The notes under the pieces were generated by a model, which saw nothing but the letters and a program-made list of their open reading frames with translations, did no database searches and had not been told where the DNA came from. 6,466 bases of DNA, from the NCBI GenBank assembly GCA_036378995.1, contig DASUVJ010000059.1, positions 1 through 6,466 of the forward strand. Reading direction: 5' to 3'. The DNA comes from DASUVJ01 sp036378995 (lineage in GTDB: Bacteria; Patescibacteriota; Saccharimonadia; Saccharimonadales; Saccharimonadaceae). The position numbers and the translations under genes are program-made. Positions 1 to 5,787 of this stretch are shown one piece after another (position 1 is the first letter of the stretch; each line of letters begins with the position of its first letter).

Positions 1-172
1 CCTTTTGAATATCCTCTTCGACACCCTGCCAGTACTGCGACAATGCGCCTTCATCAATTCCCTCTTCAAGAGTAATTGCTTCGGTCTCAAGTTGCTCTGC
101 CTGGATTTCCTCGCGGAGTCCCCCACCAAGCGGGTCAGGTGTTGGTAATGATACGTGGTGAAATAATGACAT
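1..172 (-). CDS. N-terminal part of an unrecognised acidic protein (partial)
   Basis: The reading frame opens at an ATG (172-170) and runs off the left edge without a stop, giving 57 residues that begin MSLFHHVSLPTPDPLGG. I do not recognise it. After a Pro/Gly-containing start, the visible part turns strongly acidic (about residues 20-57, many Glu and Asp), is probably helical and has no signal peptide or membrane segment, so it looks cytoplasmic. No clear Shine-Dalgarno precedes the ATG; the leader is A-rich. Base composition matches the AT-richer backbone and not the GC-rich cassette to its right. A good promoter lies 34 bases upstream at 206-234, so it is probably the first gene of a unit continuing beyond the window. 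Confidence that it is a real gene rests on the promoter, the start and the codon pattern, not on homology. Confidence 0.6.
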   Translation of the reverse strand, partial: MSLFHHVSLPTPDPLGGGLREEIQAEQLETEAITLEEGIDEGALSQYWQGVEEDIQK

Positions 173-195
173 AATCGTTTTTTGTTTTAGCGTTT

Positions 196-213
196 GCTTA
201 ATTAAATTTAAGC
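196..213. repeat. Inverted repeat over the -10 box, possible operator
   Basis: GCTTAA (196-201) and TTAAGC (208-213) form a perfect dyad with a 6-base AT spacer. It covers the -10 hexamer and the predicted start site of the left-edge promoter. A repressor site is a reasonable guess from position, but a 6-bp AT-rich dyad can also occur by chance. Confidence 0.35.
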
Positions 214-234
214 ATAAATATTTTAAAAAGTCAA
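206..234 (-). promoter_or_regulatory. Sigma70-type promoter for the left-edge gene, with extended -10
   Basis: Read on the minus strand: a -35 box TTGACT (234-229, 5 of 6 to consensus), a 17-base spacer and a -10 box TTAAAT (211-206, 4 of 6) preceded by TGC, an extended -10. The predicted start is near 199, giving a leader of about 27 bases. The promoter lies after the end of the GC-rich cassette, so the left-edge gene does not depend on cassette transcription. Confidence 0.6.
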
Positions 235-260
235 TAGCCCCAGAAAAGCAAATGCCCGCC

Positions 261-313
261 GACCCCATCCGGGCCGACGGAGCAGATGCTCGACGCGGCG
301 GTCGGATGGGATC
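261..313 (-). terminator. Hairpin at the end of the SipW cassette, probable terminator
   Basis: On the minus-strand transcript the sequence just after the sipW stop folds into a long stem. An outer helix of 11 pairs (303-313 with 261-271, including one U-G pair) encloses a further short helix, GAGC with GCTC. A U-rich but interrupted tract follows some 10 bases later (about 243-251). The stem begins within the sipW stop codon. The interrupted U tract makes this a weaker intrinsic terminator than the one at 2881-2920. Confidence 0.5.
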
Positions 314-851
314 AGGCGGGTGTAGGTGCCGGCTCTGCGGCCGGTGACACCGAAGTGTCCTTCGCTTGTTCGTTCCTGCCCACGGCCCTGTACATGAACA
401 TCAGGGCCACGATCGCCAGAGCGATCAGGATCAGCCCGATACCCTGCTGGTGCGTCCAGTAGGCCGCCACGGTGAGCGGCGTCGAGAAGACCACCGTACC
501 CACGATGTCGTCGCGAGTGGGCGCAGGACTGAACTTGTCGGGTGCGGCGTTGGCCATCCCCCGGGTCTTCAGCGTTCCGTCGGCGTTGTAGCCGCCGAAG
601 ATGTGCGTGGTGATCTGACCGTTCTGCGGGTTGCGGAACGTGATGATGTCGTCACGCTCGGGGCTGCGGTCCTTGGTGGAGATGACGACCGAAGTACCGA
701 CCGGGTAGAGCGGCAGCATCGATCCGGTTCTCACGGTGTAGCGTGACAAACCGTAGTGGTCGGCCACGGCCCATCCTGCGCCGAGCAGGCCGCCGCAGAC
801 CGAAAGCGCCACGAGTACCGGGACGACGTACTTACGGAGCCACCGTGTCAT
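312..851 (-). CDS. sipW: SipW/ER-type signal peptidase I
   Basis: A membrane-bound serine protease that cleaves signal peptides of exported proteins, here most likely the two proteins encoded just upstream. The 179 residues hold an N-terminal membrane segment (about 8-28), the catalytic-serine motif TGSMLP with Ser44, a region with His83 in the ITTH segment, and the C-terminal block TRGMAN (97-101) followed by Asp105 and a DDIVG motif (114-118). A second membrane segment lies at about 137-155, then a Pro/Ala-rich cytoplasmic tail. Having His where bacterial LepB-type enzymes have the general-base Lys marks the archaeal/ER/SipW subfamily (established for the family). The start at 851 is supported by a GGAGGAG ribosome site about 7 bases upstream. 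It overlaps the preceding gene by 20 bases, suggesting coupled translation. GC-rich codon use matches the other two cassette genes and differs from the rest of the window. The usual TKGD motif reads TRGM, a small deviation. Confidence 0.88.
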   Translation of the reverse strand: MTRWLRKYVVPVLVALSVCGGLLGAGWAVADHYGLSRYTVRTGSMLPLYPVGTSVVISTKDRSPERDDIITFRNPQNGQITTHIFGGYNADGTLKTRGMANAAPDKFSPAPTRDDIVGTVVFSTPLTVAAYWTHQQGIGLILIALAIVALMFMYRAVGRNEQAKDTSVSPAAEPAPTPA

Positions 852-1212
852 CGGCGTTCTCCTCCTTCTCTTCTGTTTCGAGGGAGTCCGGAGTGGCCGA
901 GCTAGTCGGTACCGGCTCCGCTTCTTCGGTCGACTCGTCGGCCGGCTTCTGCGGCGCCGAGCTCTCGGTCACCGCCGGTTCGTTGTCGTCCGCCTTGGGC
1001 GGTGTTGTCGGGTTGGACGGCGGCTTGGGCTCCTTGGTTTCCTGAACGGGAGGTTCGGACGGATCGGTCGGTCCGGGGTCGATCTTGAAAGTGATCCCGG
1101 ACGGGACCGTCACGGAGTCGGTGAGGCTGGCCGTTGTTGCCGGACCCGTGACGAGCACGGTAACTGCAACAGCAGCCGCCATCGCGACTCCTGCGATAAC
1201 GGAACGGGGCAT
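832..1212 (-). CDS. Small secreted Pro/Glu/Thr-rich protein with SipW-type signal peptide
   Basis: A 126-residue protein beginning MPRSVIAGVAMAAAV. It has a hydrophobic signal segment (about 4-28), then ASLTDSVTVPSGITFKID (residues 28-45). That block matches the start of SipW substrates, in which a short Ala/Ser-x-(T/Q)-D-(S/T) stretch follows the cleavage region. The rest (46-126) is low-complexity, rich in Pro, Glu, Thr and Ser, acidic overall and probably disordered, with no folded domain visible. The frame is open upstream to 1359, but the ATG at 1212 is chosen because a GAGGAG ribosome site sits 6 bases before it and the signal peptide starts there. The gene ends inside sipW (20-base overlap). 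It may be a spacer-like or wall-associated surface protein. Function is unknown; that it is exported and cleaved by the adjacent SipW is inference from family and context. Confidence 0.75.
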   Translation of the reverse strand: MPRSVIAGVAMAAAVAVTVLVTGPATTASLTDSVTVPSGITFKIDPGPTDPSEPPVQETKEPKPPSNPTTPPKADDNEPAVTESSAPQKPADESTEEAEPVPTSSATPDSLETEEKEENADDTVAP

Positions 1213-1263
1213 ACGTTCTCTCCTCAGAACGAACTTGCTATGGGTAGGTGCGTCAGATCCCGA

Positions 1264-1293
1264 ATTAGATTCAGAATCCCAAGCGCGTATCAA
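1264..1293 (-). promoter_or_regulatory. Candidate internal promoter for the small secreted protein and sipW
   Basis: On the minus strand: TTGATA (1293-1288, 5 of 6), an 18-base spacer and TCTAAT (1269-1264, 5 of 6). Predicted start near 1257, about 45 bases before the ATG at 1212. It lies just after the strong hairpin at 1315-1344 and would allow the last two genes to be expressed separately from the TasA-like gene. Confidence 0.45.
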
Positions 1294-1314
1294 TAGCATT
1301 CGGGCGGATGGGCA

Positions 1315-1344
1315 CCCCGGCCCCCTACTCGAGGGGGTCCGGGG
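1315..1344 (-). other. Strong intercistronic stem-loop
   Basis: Two blocks of six G/C-rich pairs (1315-1326 with 1332-1344, one unpaired base at 1338) close a 5-base loop between the TasA-like gene and the small secreted gene. No U tract follows, so it does not look like a standard intrinsic terminator. It could protect the 3' end of the upstream message or cut read-through, making the TasA-like protein more abundant than SipW. The fold is read directly; the role is inferred. Confidence 0.6.
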
Positions 1345-1389
1345 CGGCATCCAGATCATCTTGCCGCGGCGCGCGACTCGATCAGATGA

Positions 1390-1956
1390 TCAGTCGCTGG
1401 TCAGGGTCGCGGTGAACGAGCCCTTGGCCTTGACGCCCATGAACTTGTTGTCCGCGGCGTTGCCGGCCGAGTCGATCTTGACCTCGAACTTCACGACCTT
1501 CGACGCGGTCGCCGAGCCCGCGACGCCGAGCTTGCCGACGGCCACGGTCTGCGGCATCGAGCCGAGCGGCGTCCAGGTGTTGAGGTAGCCGGGGACCCGG
1601 ACCTTGACCTGGTTGAGGTTGACGCCCTGCGCGCTCGCCGGGACGGTGAAGTCAGAGACCGTGAACGGCGTACCGACGGTGACGTCGCCGTCGACGGTGC
1701 CGCTGTTGGTCAGCGTCACCTGCTGCGTCTGGACGTGGTCGCTCTCGGCCGTGCTGGGCTCCAGCTCGGCGAAGTTGACCTCGCCGGCGACGGAGATGTC
1801 GACGGTGCCGAAGGTGACCTGCGCCGGGACGCTCGCGCTGTCCTGGTAGGACGCGGAGGTGGTCGACGCGCTGGTCGCGACGATGACGGCGGTGACCGCC
1901 AGAGCGGCGATGCCGCCACCGATGCTGGCGCGGAGTGCGGTGATGCGACGGGACAT
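1390..1956 (-). CDS. TasA/camelysin-like exported protein (RER_14450-type SipW substrate)
   Basis: A 188-residue exported protein of the SipW-dependent class. A basic N-terminus (MSRR) and long hydrophobic segment (about 12-31) lead to the cleavage region STTSASYQDS (31-40), followed by ASVPAQVTFGTVDISV (41-56). This is the hallmark arrangement of TasA, camelysin and the actinobacterial 'alternate signal-mediated exported protein, RER_14450 family'. The mature part is rich in Val, Thr, Ser and Gly with alternating beta-strand character, an NSG turn (84-86) and no cysteine, consistent with a jelly-roll-like domain that in TasA assembles into fibres. Fibre formation here is inference. Of the first 53 codons, 49 end in G or C, unlike the flanking genes. 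The start at 1956 has only a modest ribosome site (GGGGAA). It is first in the cassette behind a strong promoter. Family assignment is by pattern recognition; the exact subfamily is less certain than the SipW link. Confidence 0.78.
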   Translation of the reverse strand: MSRRITALRASIGGGIAALAVTAVIVATSASTTSASYQDSASVPAQVTFGTVDISVAGEVNFAELEPSTAESDHVQTQQVTLTNSGTVDGDVTVGTPFTVSDFTVPASAQGVNLNQVKVRVPGYLNTWTPLGSMPQTVAVGKLGVAGSATASKVVKFEVKIDSAGNAADNKFMGVKAKGSFTATLTSD

Positions 1957-2015
1957 GGTGTTTCCCCAATCCTGCGGCTAGGCCGCTATCTGTGAATCTA
2001 CTGGTCTTACCGTAC

Positions 2016-2056
2016 GCACCAAATGATCTGGTGCTGCGTGCGCCTTTTTGGGGCGC
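2016..2056 (-). other. Two adjacent stem-loops in the 5' leader of the TasA-like gene
   Basis: The leader (about 2062 to 1957) contains GCGCC/GGCGC (2052-2056 with 2040-2044, A-rich 7-base loop) followed by GCACCA/TGGTGC (2029-2034 with 2016-2021, 7-base loop). Both stems are perfect. They may stabilise the message or act in regulation. I recognise no known riboswitch. The second is followed by about 60 bases of less structured sequence before the ATG. Confidence 0.5.
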
Positions 2057-2068
2057 GACACTTTTCCC

Positions 2069-2097
2069 ATCATACGCGGGTGGTAAATATATGTCAA
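2069..2097 (-). promoter_or_regulatory. Near-consensus sigma70 promoter of the SipW cassette
   Basis: Minus strand: a perfect -35 TTGACA (2097-2092), a 17-base spacer and a -10 TATGAT (2074-2069, 5 of 6). Predicted start near 2062, giving a leader of roughly 105 bases before the ATG at 1956. It sits exactly where composition changes from AT-rich backbone to GC-rich cassette, so the cassette carries or has acquired its own strong promoter. Confidence 0.75.
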
Positions 2098-2147
2098 CAT
2101 CTTTTTTTATTAAAGTCTAATTTAGTTTATAAATAGTATTTTGCTTG

Positions 2148-2176
2148 TGGTTATATACCTCTGTTATTCATATAGT
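2148..2176 (+). promoter_or_regulatory. Possible promoter for the LiaF-like gene
   Basis: A -10-like TATAGT (2171-2176, 5 of 6) lies 17 bases after a weak -35 TGGTTA (2148-2153, 3 of 6). The start would be near 2183, giving a leader of about 25 bases without a Shine-Dalgarno. The AT-rich stretch around it (2098-2207) contains other TA-rich hexamers, so the exact promoter is uncertain. It is divergent from the cassette promoter at 2069-2097. Confidence 0.35.
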
Positions 2177-2207
2177 CCGGCTTCCCTGCACATGCTATTC
2201 TATATTC

Positions 2208-2870
2208 ATGAATAAACAAATTACCCGTACAATTGCAGGCGCCGCGATTATTGGCGTTGGCGTACTTGCCCTTCTTAACAGCCTTAATGTCGTGTCCATC
2301 GGCGAGGTTTTCCAGGACTGGTGGCCGATAGCCATTATCGTTGCTGGCATCCTGTTCTTTATGAATGATCCCCGTAACTTCATCTGGCCGCTTATTCTTG
2401 TGACTGTAGGCTCCCTGCTGCAGCTGCGCGAATTAGATATCATTTCGGTAAACCCTTGGCAGCTATTTTGGCCGCTTGTCATTATTGCCGTCGGTATCTC
2501 TACTTTAGTCAATCGGTCGCACACTCATAAGGGTGTTAACAAAAAAGACCTCGATGACATTACCGCGCTTCTTGCTGGCAGCTCTACTAAAAATGAGTCG
2601 AAAAACTATAAGGGCGGTAAAGTTTCTGCGATTCTCGGCGGCATCGAGATCGACCTGCGCGAAGCTGAGATTAAGGAAGATGCAACACTTAACGTACTAA
2701 CTGTGCTTGGTGGCGTTGATATTAAGGTACCTGAAGGCTGGGAGGTTAAGTCGACTATCACCCCGATCGCAGGCGGCGTTGAAGTAAAAACAAAACCCAC
2801 AGGCAAAAAAGCACCTGTTCTAACAATTGTCGGCGATGTCGTTCTTGGCGGCGTTGAAATCAAAAACTAA
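2208..2870 (+). CDS. LiaF-like envelope-stress membrane protein (four TM segments, C-terminal beta repeats)
   Basis: A 220-residue membrane protein. Four hydrophobic segments (about 7-27, 37-52, 56-73, 85-102) with repeated WWPI/WPLI/WPLV motifs match the LiaI/LiaF-type transmembrane domain. After a polar linker (103-136), the cytoplasmic or surface part (137-220) has four short repeats of the form h-x-G-G-(I/V)-(E/D)-(I/V)-(D/K), near 143-149, 167-173, 188-193 and 213-219, as in the C-terminal domain of LiaF/YvqF ('cell wall-active antibiotics response'). In Firmicutes LiaF holds the LiaS sensor kinase inactive until the envelope is stressed; no kinase or regulator gene is visible here, so that role is not shown. 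The frame is open 21 codons further upstream, but the ATG at 2208 is preferred because it begins the membrane domain directly. No good ribosome site precedes it. It converges on ileS and shares its terminator. Confidence 0.8.
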   Translation: MNKQITRTIAGAAIIGVGVLALLNSLNVVSIGEVFQDWWPIAIIVAGILFFMNDPRNFIWPLILVTVGSLLQLRELDIISVNPWQLFWPLVIIAVGISTLVNRSHTHKGVNKKDLDDITALLAGSSTKNESKNYKGGKVSAILGGIEIDLREAEIKEDATLNVLTVLGGVDIKVPEGWEVKSTITPIAGGVEVKTKPTGKKAPVLTIVGDVVLGGVEIKN

Positions 2871-2880
2871 AACTACTAAC

Positions 2881-2920
2881 AAATAAAATACCTCCGCACG
2901 GTAGCGGAGGTATTTTATTT
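2881..2920. terminator. Perfect bidirectional intrinsic terminator
   Basis: A perfect 17-bp inverted repeat (arms 2881-2897 and 2904-2920, 6-base loop). The inner 7 pairs are GC-rich (CCTCCGC/GCGGAGG) and the outer 10 are A/T only, so either strand shows a GC stem followed by a U-rich tract. It serves the LiaF-like gene ending at 2870 and ileS ending at 2929 on the opposite strand. Confidence 0.92.
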
Positions 2921-2928
2921 ATAGAGGC

Positions 2929-5787
2929 TTAGGCCTTTTGCAGGCTTAGCCGCAGCTCGGCTGCTTCAACCTTAACTGTGGATGTATGTTCGTACTCATT
3001 ATCGTCCGCGCTGTCAGCAAGCGTCTCGGCGATAATAGTCTCTTTGTGCTCACTGATTGCCTTCGCAAGATCGGTATCAGGTGTCGTAAGACCGAGCACG
3101 ATGTGGTCATCAACGTTAAGACCGGCGTTTTTGCGGGCATTTTGCACATGACGGATTACTTCGCGCATAAGGCCTTCACGTTTTAGCTCGGGTGTAATCG
3201 TTAGATCAAGCGCGAGTTCTTTGCCCTGCTTTACGCTTTTGACATTAAGCTCTTCGGTCAGGATATCTTCAAAGTCAACGAACTCACCCATTGATGGCAC
3301 AGTTACGCTCGCAAGCGGCTGACGAACCTTCGTGCGCTCCTTTGCGCGGATACTAAGACCAAGGTTAACGTACTCACGGACAGTTTCCATATCTTTTACG
3401 ACCAGCTCGTTCACATGACCTGCCTTTGGCCAATCCAAAAGATGCACACTCTCACCACCGGTAAGTTTTTGGTACAGTTCTTCAGCGAGGAATGGCGTAA
3501 ATGGCGCCATCACCTGCGCAAGGTGTGTCAAAACGTAATGCAGCGTACGGTAAGCGTTGTTTTTGTCAGTGTCGTCGCCAGATTTCCAGAAACGACGGCG
3601 CGAGCGACGGACATACCAGTTAGAAGCATCTTCGATGAACGGTAGGATCGGCTTGACCGCGTTAGGTATATCATAGGCGTCCATATGTACTTCAACCTCT
3701 TTATTGAGTTGGTGCACGCGACTGACGATCCATTGGTCAAGCGGGTTCTCGAGATCCGCAGTCGGATCGCTCAGCTCGCCCTTAAACTCCCAGCCGTCTA
3801 CTTCAGCATACATCGTAAAGAAGTCGTACATGTTCCAGACCATACTGAGCTTACGGGCAACATCACCTACTTCCTTGTCTTGAAGTGCAAAATCTTCGCC
3901 GTTAAGCAGTGGCGACTGAAGCAGCAGGAAACGCAGGCTGTCGGCACTGTACTGATCCATCAATACGTTCGGGTCGGTGTAGTTACCGTAGCTCTTGCTC
4001 ATCTTGCGGCCGTCGTTACCAGCAACATTACCCGTAACAATGACGTTCTTGAATGAGTTTTCGCCAAAGAGCGCGACACTCATTGAGTGCATGTAGTAAA
4101 ACCATGCACGCACCTGGCCGATGTATTCCACGATGAAGTCACCTGGGAAATTAGCCTCGAATTTTTGCTTGTTTTCAAACGGATAGTGGATTTGGGCAAA
4201 CGGCATACTGCCTGCTTCGAACCAGCTGTCCATCACCTTGTCGATGCGCTTGTAGGTGACGCCGTCGATCTCGAATGTGACGTCATCGACCCATGGGCGG
4301 TGATAATCTTCGAGCTCGACACCCGAAAGTTCCTTGAGCTCTGCGTAACTGCCAATGACTTTCACGTGTTCTTTGCCGGTTTTATCCGTACCCTTCCAGA
4401 CAGGCATGGCAGTCGCCCAGAAGCGGTCGCGAGAGATATTCCAATCCGGCGCTTGTTCGACTGTTTTCGCGAAACGACCGTTTTTAAGGTGTGGCGGGAA
4501 CCAGTTGATGTCGCCGTTTTGCTCGAGCATCTGTGTGCGCTGCGAGTCGATGTCCATAAACCAGCTTGGGTGAGCGCGGTACATTAAACGAGTGCCGCAA
4601 CGGTGACAGTGCGGGTAGCTGTGGCGATAATATTCGATCTTCCAGACGATGCCGCGTTCGTGCAGCGCCTTTGCGATCGGCTTGTTGGTTTCCCAGACAT
4701 TCTGACCCTCCCATTCACCTTCGGTGTAAAGACCGTTTGCATCGATAACATGAACGACCGGCACCTTCTTTTCCTGGCCTAAGATGAAGTCTTCTTCACC
4801 GTATGCCGGTGCAAGGTGAACGATACCTGAACCAGATTCAAGGCTGACGTAGTCGGCGTGCCAGATTTTGTGCGCGTTTTCGCCACGGTCAACGCCAAGG
4901 AGCGGCTCATAACTTTTGCCAACCAGCTCACTTCCCTTTAATTCGCGGACAACTTTGTGATCCAGTAGCTGGTGTTTTTCATCGGTCAGGACTTTCTCGA
5001 CGAGATCCTTCGCGACAACGAGTTGTTCACCACCAACTTCGACCTGAACATAGTCAAAATCTTTGTTCACTGCAACGGCCGTGTTAGCAGGAAGTGTCCA
5101 GGGAGTAGTCGTCCAGGCAAGCAAGCTAACATCCTCATCGGTCAGCTTAAACTTCACGAATACCGACGGATCGGTAACATCCTGGTAGGCGCCGGCATCC
5201 ATCGTTACCTCTGCCTTCGAAAGCGGCGTTGCATCGAGTGTACAGTACATCAGCACCTTTTCGCCTTCGTAGATCTTACCCTTTTCGTATAGGGTCTTAA
5301 ATGCCCACCAAATACTTTCCATGTATTCACGGTCCATGGTTTTGTAAGCACCCTTAAAGTCGACCCAGCGACCGATGCGGTCAACCGTATCTTCCCAAAC
5401 GCCAGCGGTCTGCACCATGTTGTCGCGACAAGCCAGGATATACTTTTCAATGCCGTACTCAAGTACCTCTTCGCGGCTACGAATACCGAGTTTCTTCTCG
5501 GTGTAGCGCTCAGCAGGAAGACCATGACAGTCCCAACCCCAAACACGCTCGACTCGCTTGCCGTGCATCGTCTGGTAACGCGGAACGACGTCTTTTACAA
5601 TGGAGCTAAGGAGTGTTCCGTGATGCGGTACACCAGAGATAAACGGAGGGCCGTCATAAAATACATACGAGTTGTCTTTTGGACGCATCTCGACGGATTT
5701 TTCAAACGTCTTGTTTTTCTTCCACTGAAGAACAATATCTTTTTCGTACTCTAGTGCTCGGCGACGGGTTCCTGATTTAAATTTCAT
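2929..5787 (-). CDS. ileS: Isoleucyl-tRNA synthetase, IleS2-like
   Basis: Charges tRNA-Ile with isoleucine in the cytoplasm (class Ia synthetase). The 952 residues are complete. The ATP-binding signature, usually HIGH, reads HHGT at 55-58, followed by GWDCHGLPAE (84-93). The editing domain that removes valine carries WTTTPWTLPAN (225-235) and GSGIVHLAPAYGEED (319-333). A YPHCHRC motif (391-397), WNISRDRFW (449-457) and KMSKS (595-599) follow, then the anticodon-binding domain with NWYVRRSRRRFW (723-734) and a C-terminal helical/alpha-beta tail (LKREGLMREVIRHVQ, about 861-880). There is no C-terminal zinc finger. The PHHG pattern and tail resemble the eukaryote-like IleS2 group, which is often less sensitive to mupirocin; that property is inference. 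The start at 5787 has an AAGGAG ribosome site 7 bases upstream and overlaps the GNAT stop as ATGA. Expression is likely governed by the T-box upstream of the GNAT gene. The alanine in GLPAE (usually Val or Ile) is a minor oddity. Confidence 0.97.
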   Translation of the reverse strand: MKFKSGTRRRALEYEKDIVLQWKKNKTFEKSVEMRPKDNSYVFYDGPPFISGVPHHGTLLSSIVKDVVPRYQTMHGKRVERVWGWDCHGLPAERYTEKKLGIRSREEVLEYGIEKYILACRDNMVQTAGVWEDTVDRIGRWVDFKGAYKTMDREYMESIWWAFKTLYEKGKIYEGEKVLMYCTLDATPLSKAEVTMDAGAYQDVTDPSVFVKFKLTDEDVSLLAWTTTPWTLPANTAVAVNKDFDYVQVEVGGEQLVVAKDLVEKVLTDEKHQLLDHKVVRELKGSELVGKSYEPLLGVDRGENAHKIWHADYVSLESGSGIVHLAPAYGEEDFILGQEKKVPVVHVIDANGLYTEGEWEGQNVWETNKPIAKALHERGIVWKIEYYRHSYPHCHRCGTRLMYRAHPSWFMDIDSQRTQMLEQNGDINWFPPHLKNGRFAKTVEQAPDWNISRDRFWATAMPVWKGTDKTGKEHVKVIGSYAELKELSGVELEDYHRPWVDDVTFEIDGVTYKRIDKVMDSWFEAGSMPFAQIHYPFENKQKFEANFPGDFIVEYIGQVRAWFYYMHSMSVALFGENSFKNVIVTGNVAGNDGRKMSKSYGNYTDPNVLMDQYSADSLRFLLLQSPLLNGEDFALQDKEVGDVARKLSMVWNMYDFFTMYAEVDGWEFKGELSDPTADLENPLDQWIVSRVHQLNKEVEVHMDAYDIPNAVKPILPFIEDASNWYVRRSRRRFWKSGDDTDKNNAYRTLHYVLTHLAQVMAPFTPFLAEELYQKLTGGESVHLLDWPKAGHVNELVVKDMETVREYVNLGLSIRAKERTKVRQPLASVTVPSMGEFVDFEDILTEELNVKSVKQGKELALDLTITPELKREGLMREVIRHVQNARKNAGLNVDDHIVLGLTTPDTDLAKAISEHKETIIAETLADSADDNEYEHTSTVKVEAAELRLSLQKA

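Noticed and set aside
743..1045. Plus-strand open frames through the GC-rich cassette (also 366-746, 1085-1588, 1604-1849, 1735-1995)
   Set aside because: They lie opposite genes with signal peptides, ribosome sites and recognisable motifs; high GC keeps antisense frames open, and the translations are low-complexity without a family pattern.
1213..1359. Longer N-terminus for the small secreted protein
   Set aside because: The added part would put 49 polar residues before the signal peptide and read through the hairpin and candidate promoter; the ATG at 1212 has a good ribosome site.
1652..1969. Second minus-strand frame overlapping the TasA-like gene, very rich in Arg and His
   Set aside because: A frame-shifted reading of a GC-rich gene; composition is typical of a shadow and there is no plausible domain.
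181..2140. Flanking direct repeats or att-like sites at the edges of the GC-rich cassette
   Set aside because: The only shared pieces are short AT strings and GTCAA, explained by -35 boxes on both sides; no recombinase or transposase gene is present.
2145..2207. Longer N-terminus for the LiaF-like protein
   Set aside because: The extra 21 residues run through the AT-rich promoter region and do not resemble the family; the membrane domain begins just after the ATG at 2208.
4087..4587. Plus-strand open frames inside ileS (also 3685-4056, 4972-5292)
   Set aside because: They are antisense to a complete, well-conserved synthetase and have no ribosome site or recognisable motif.
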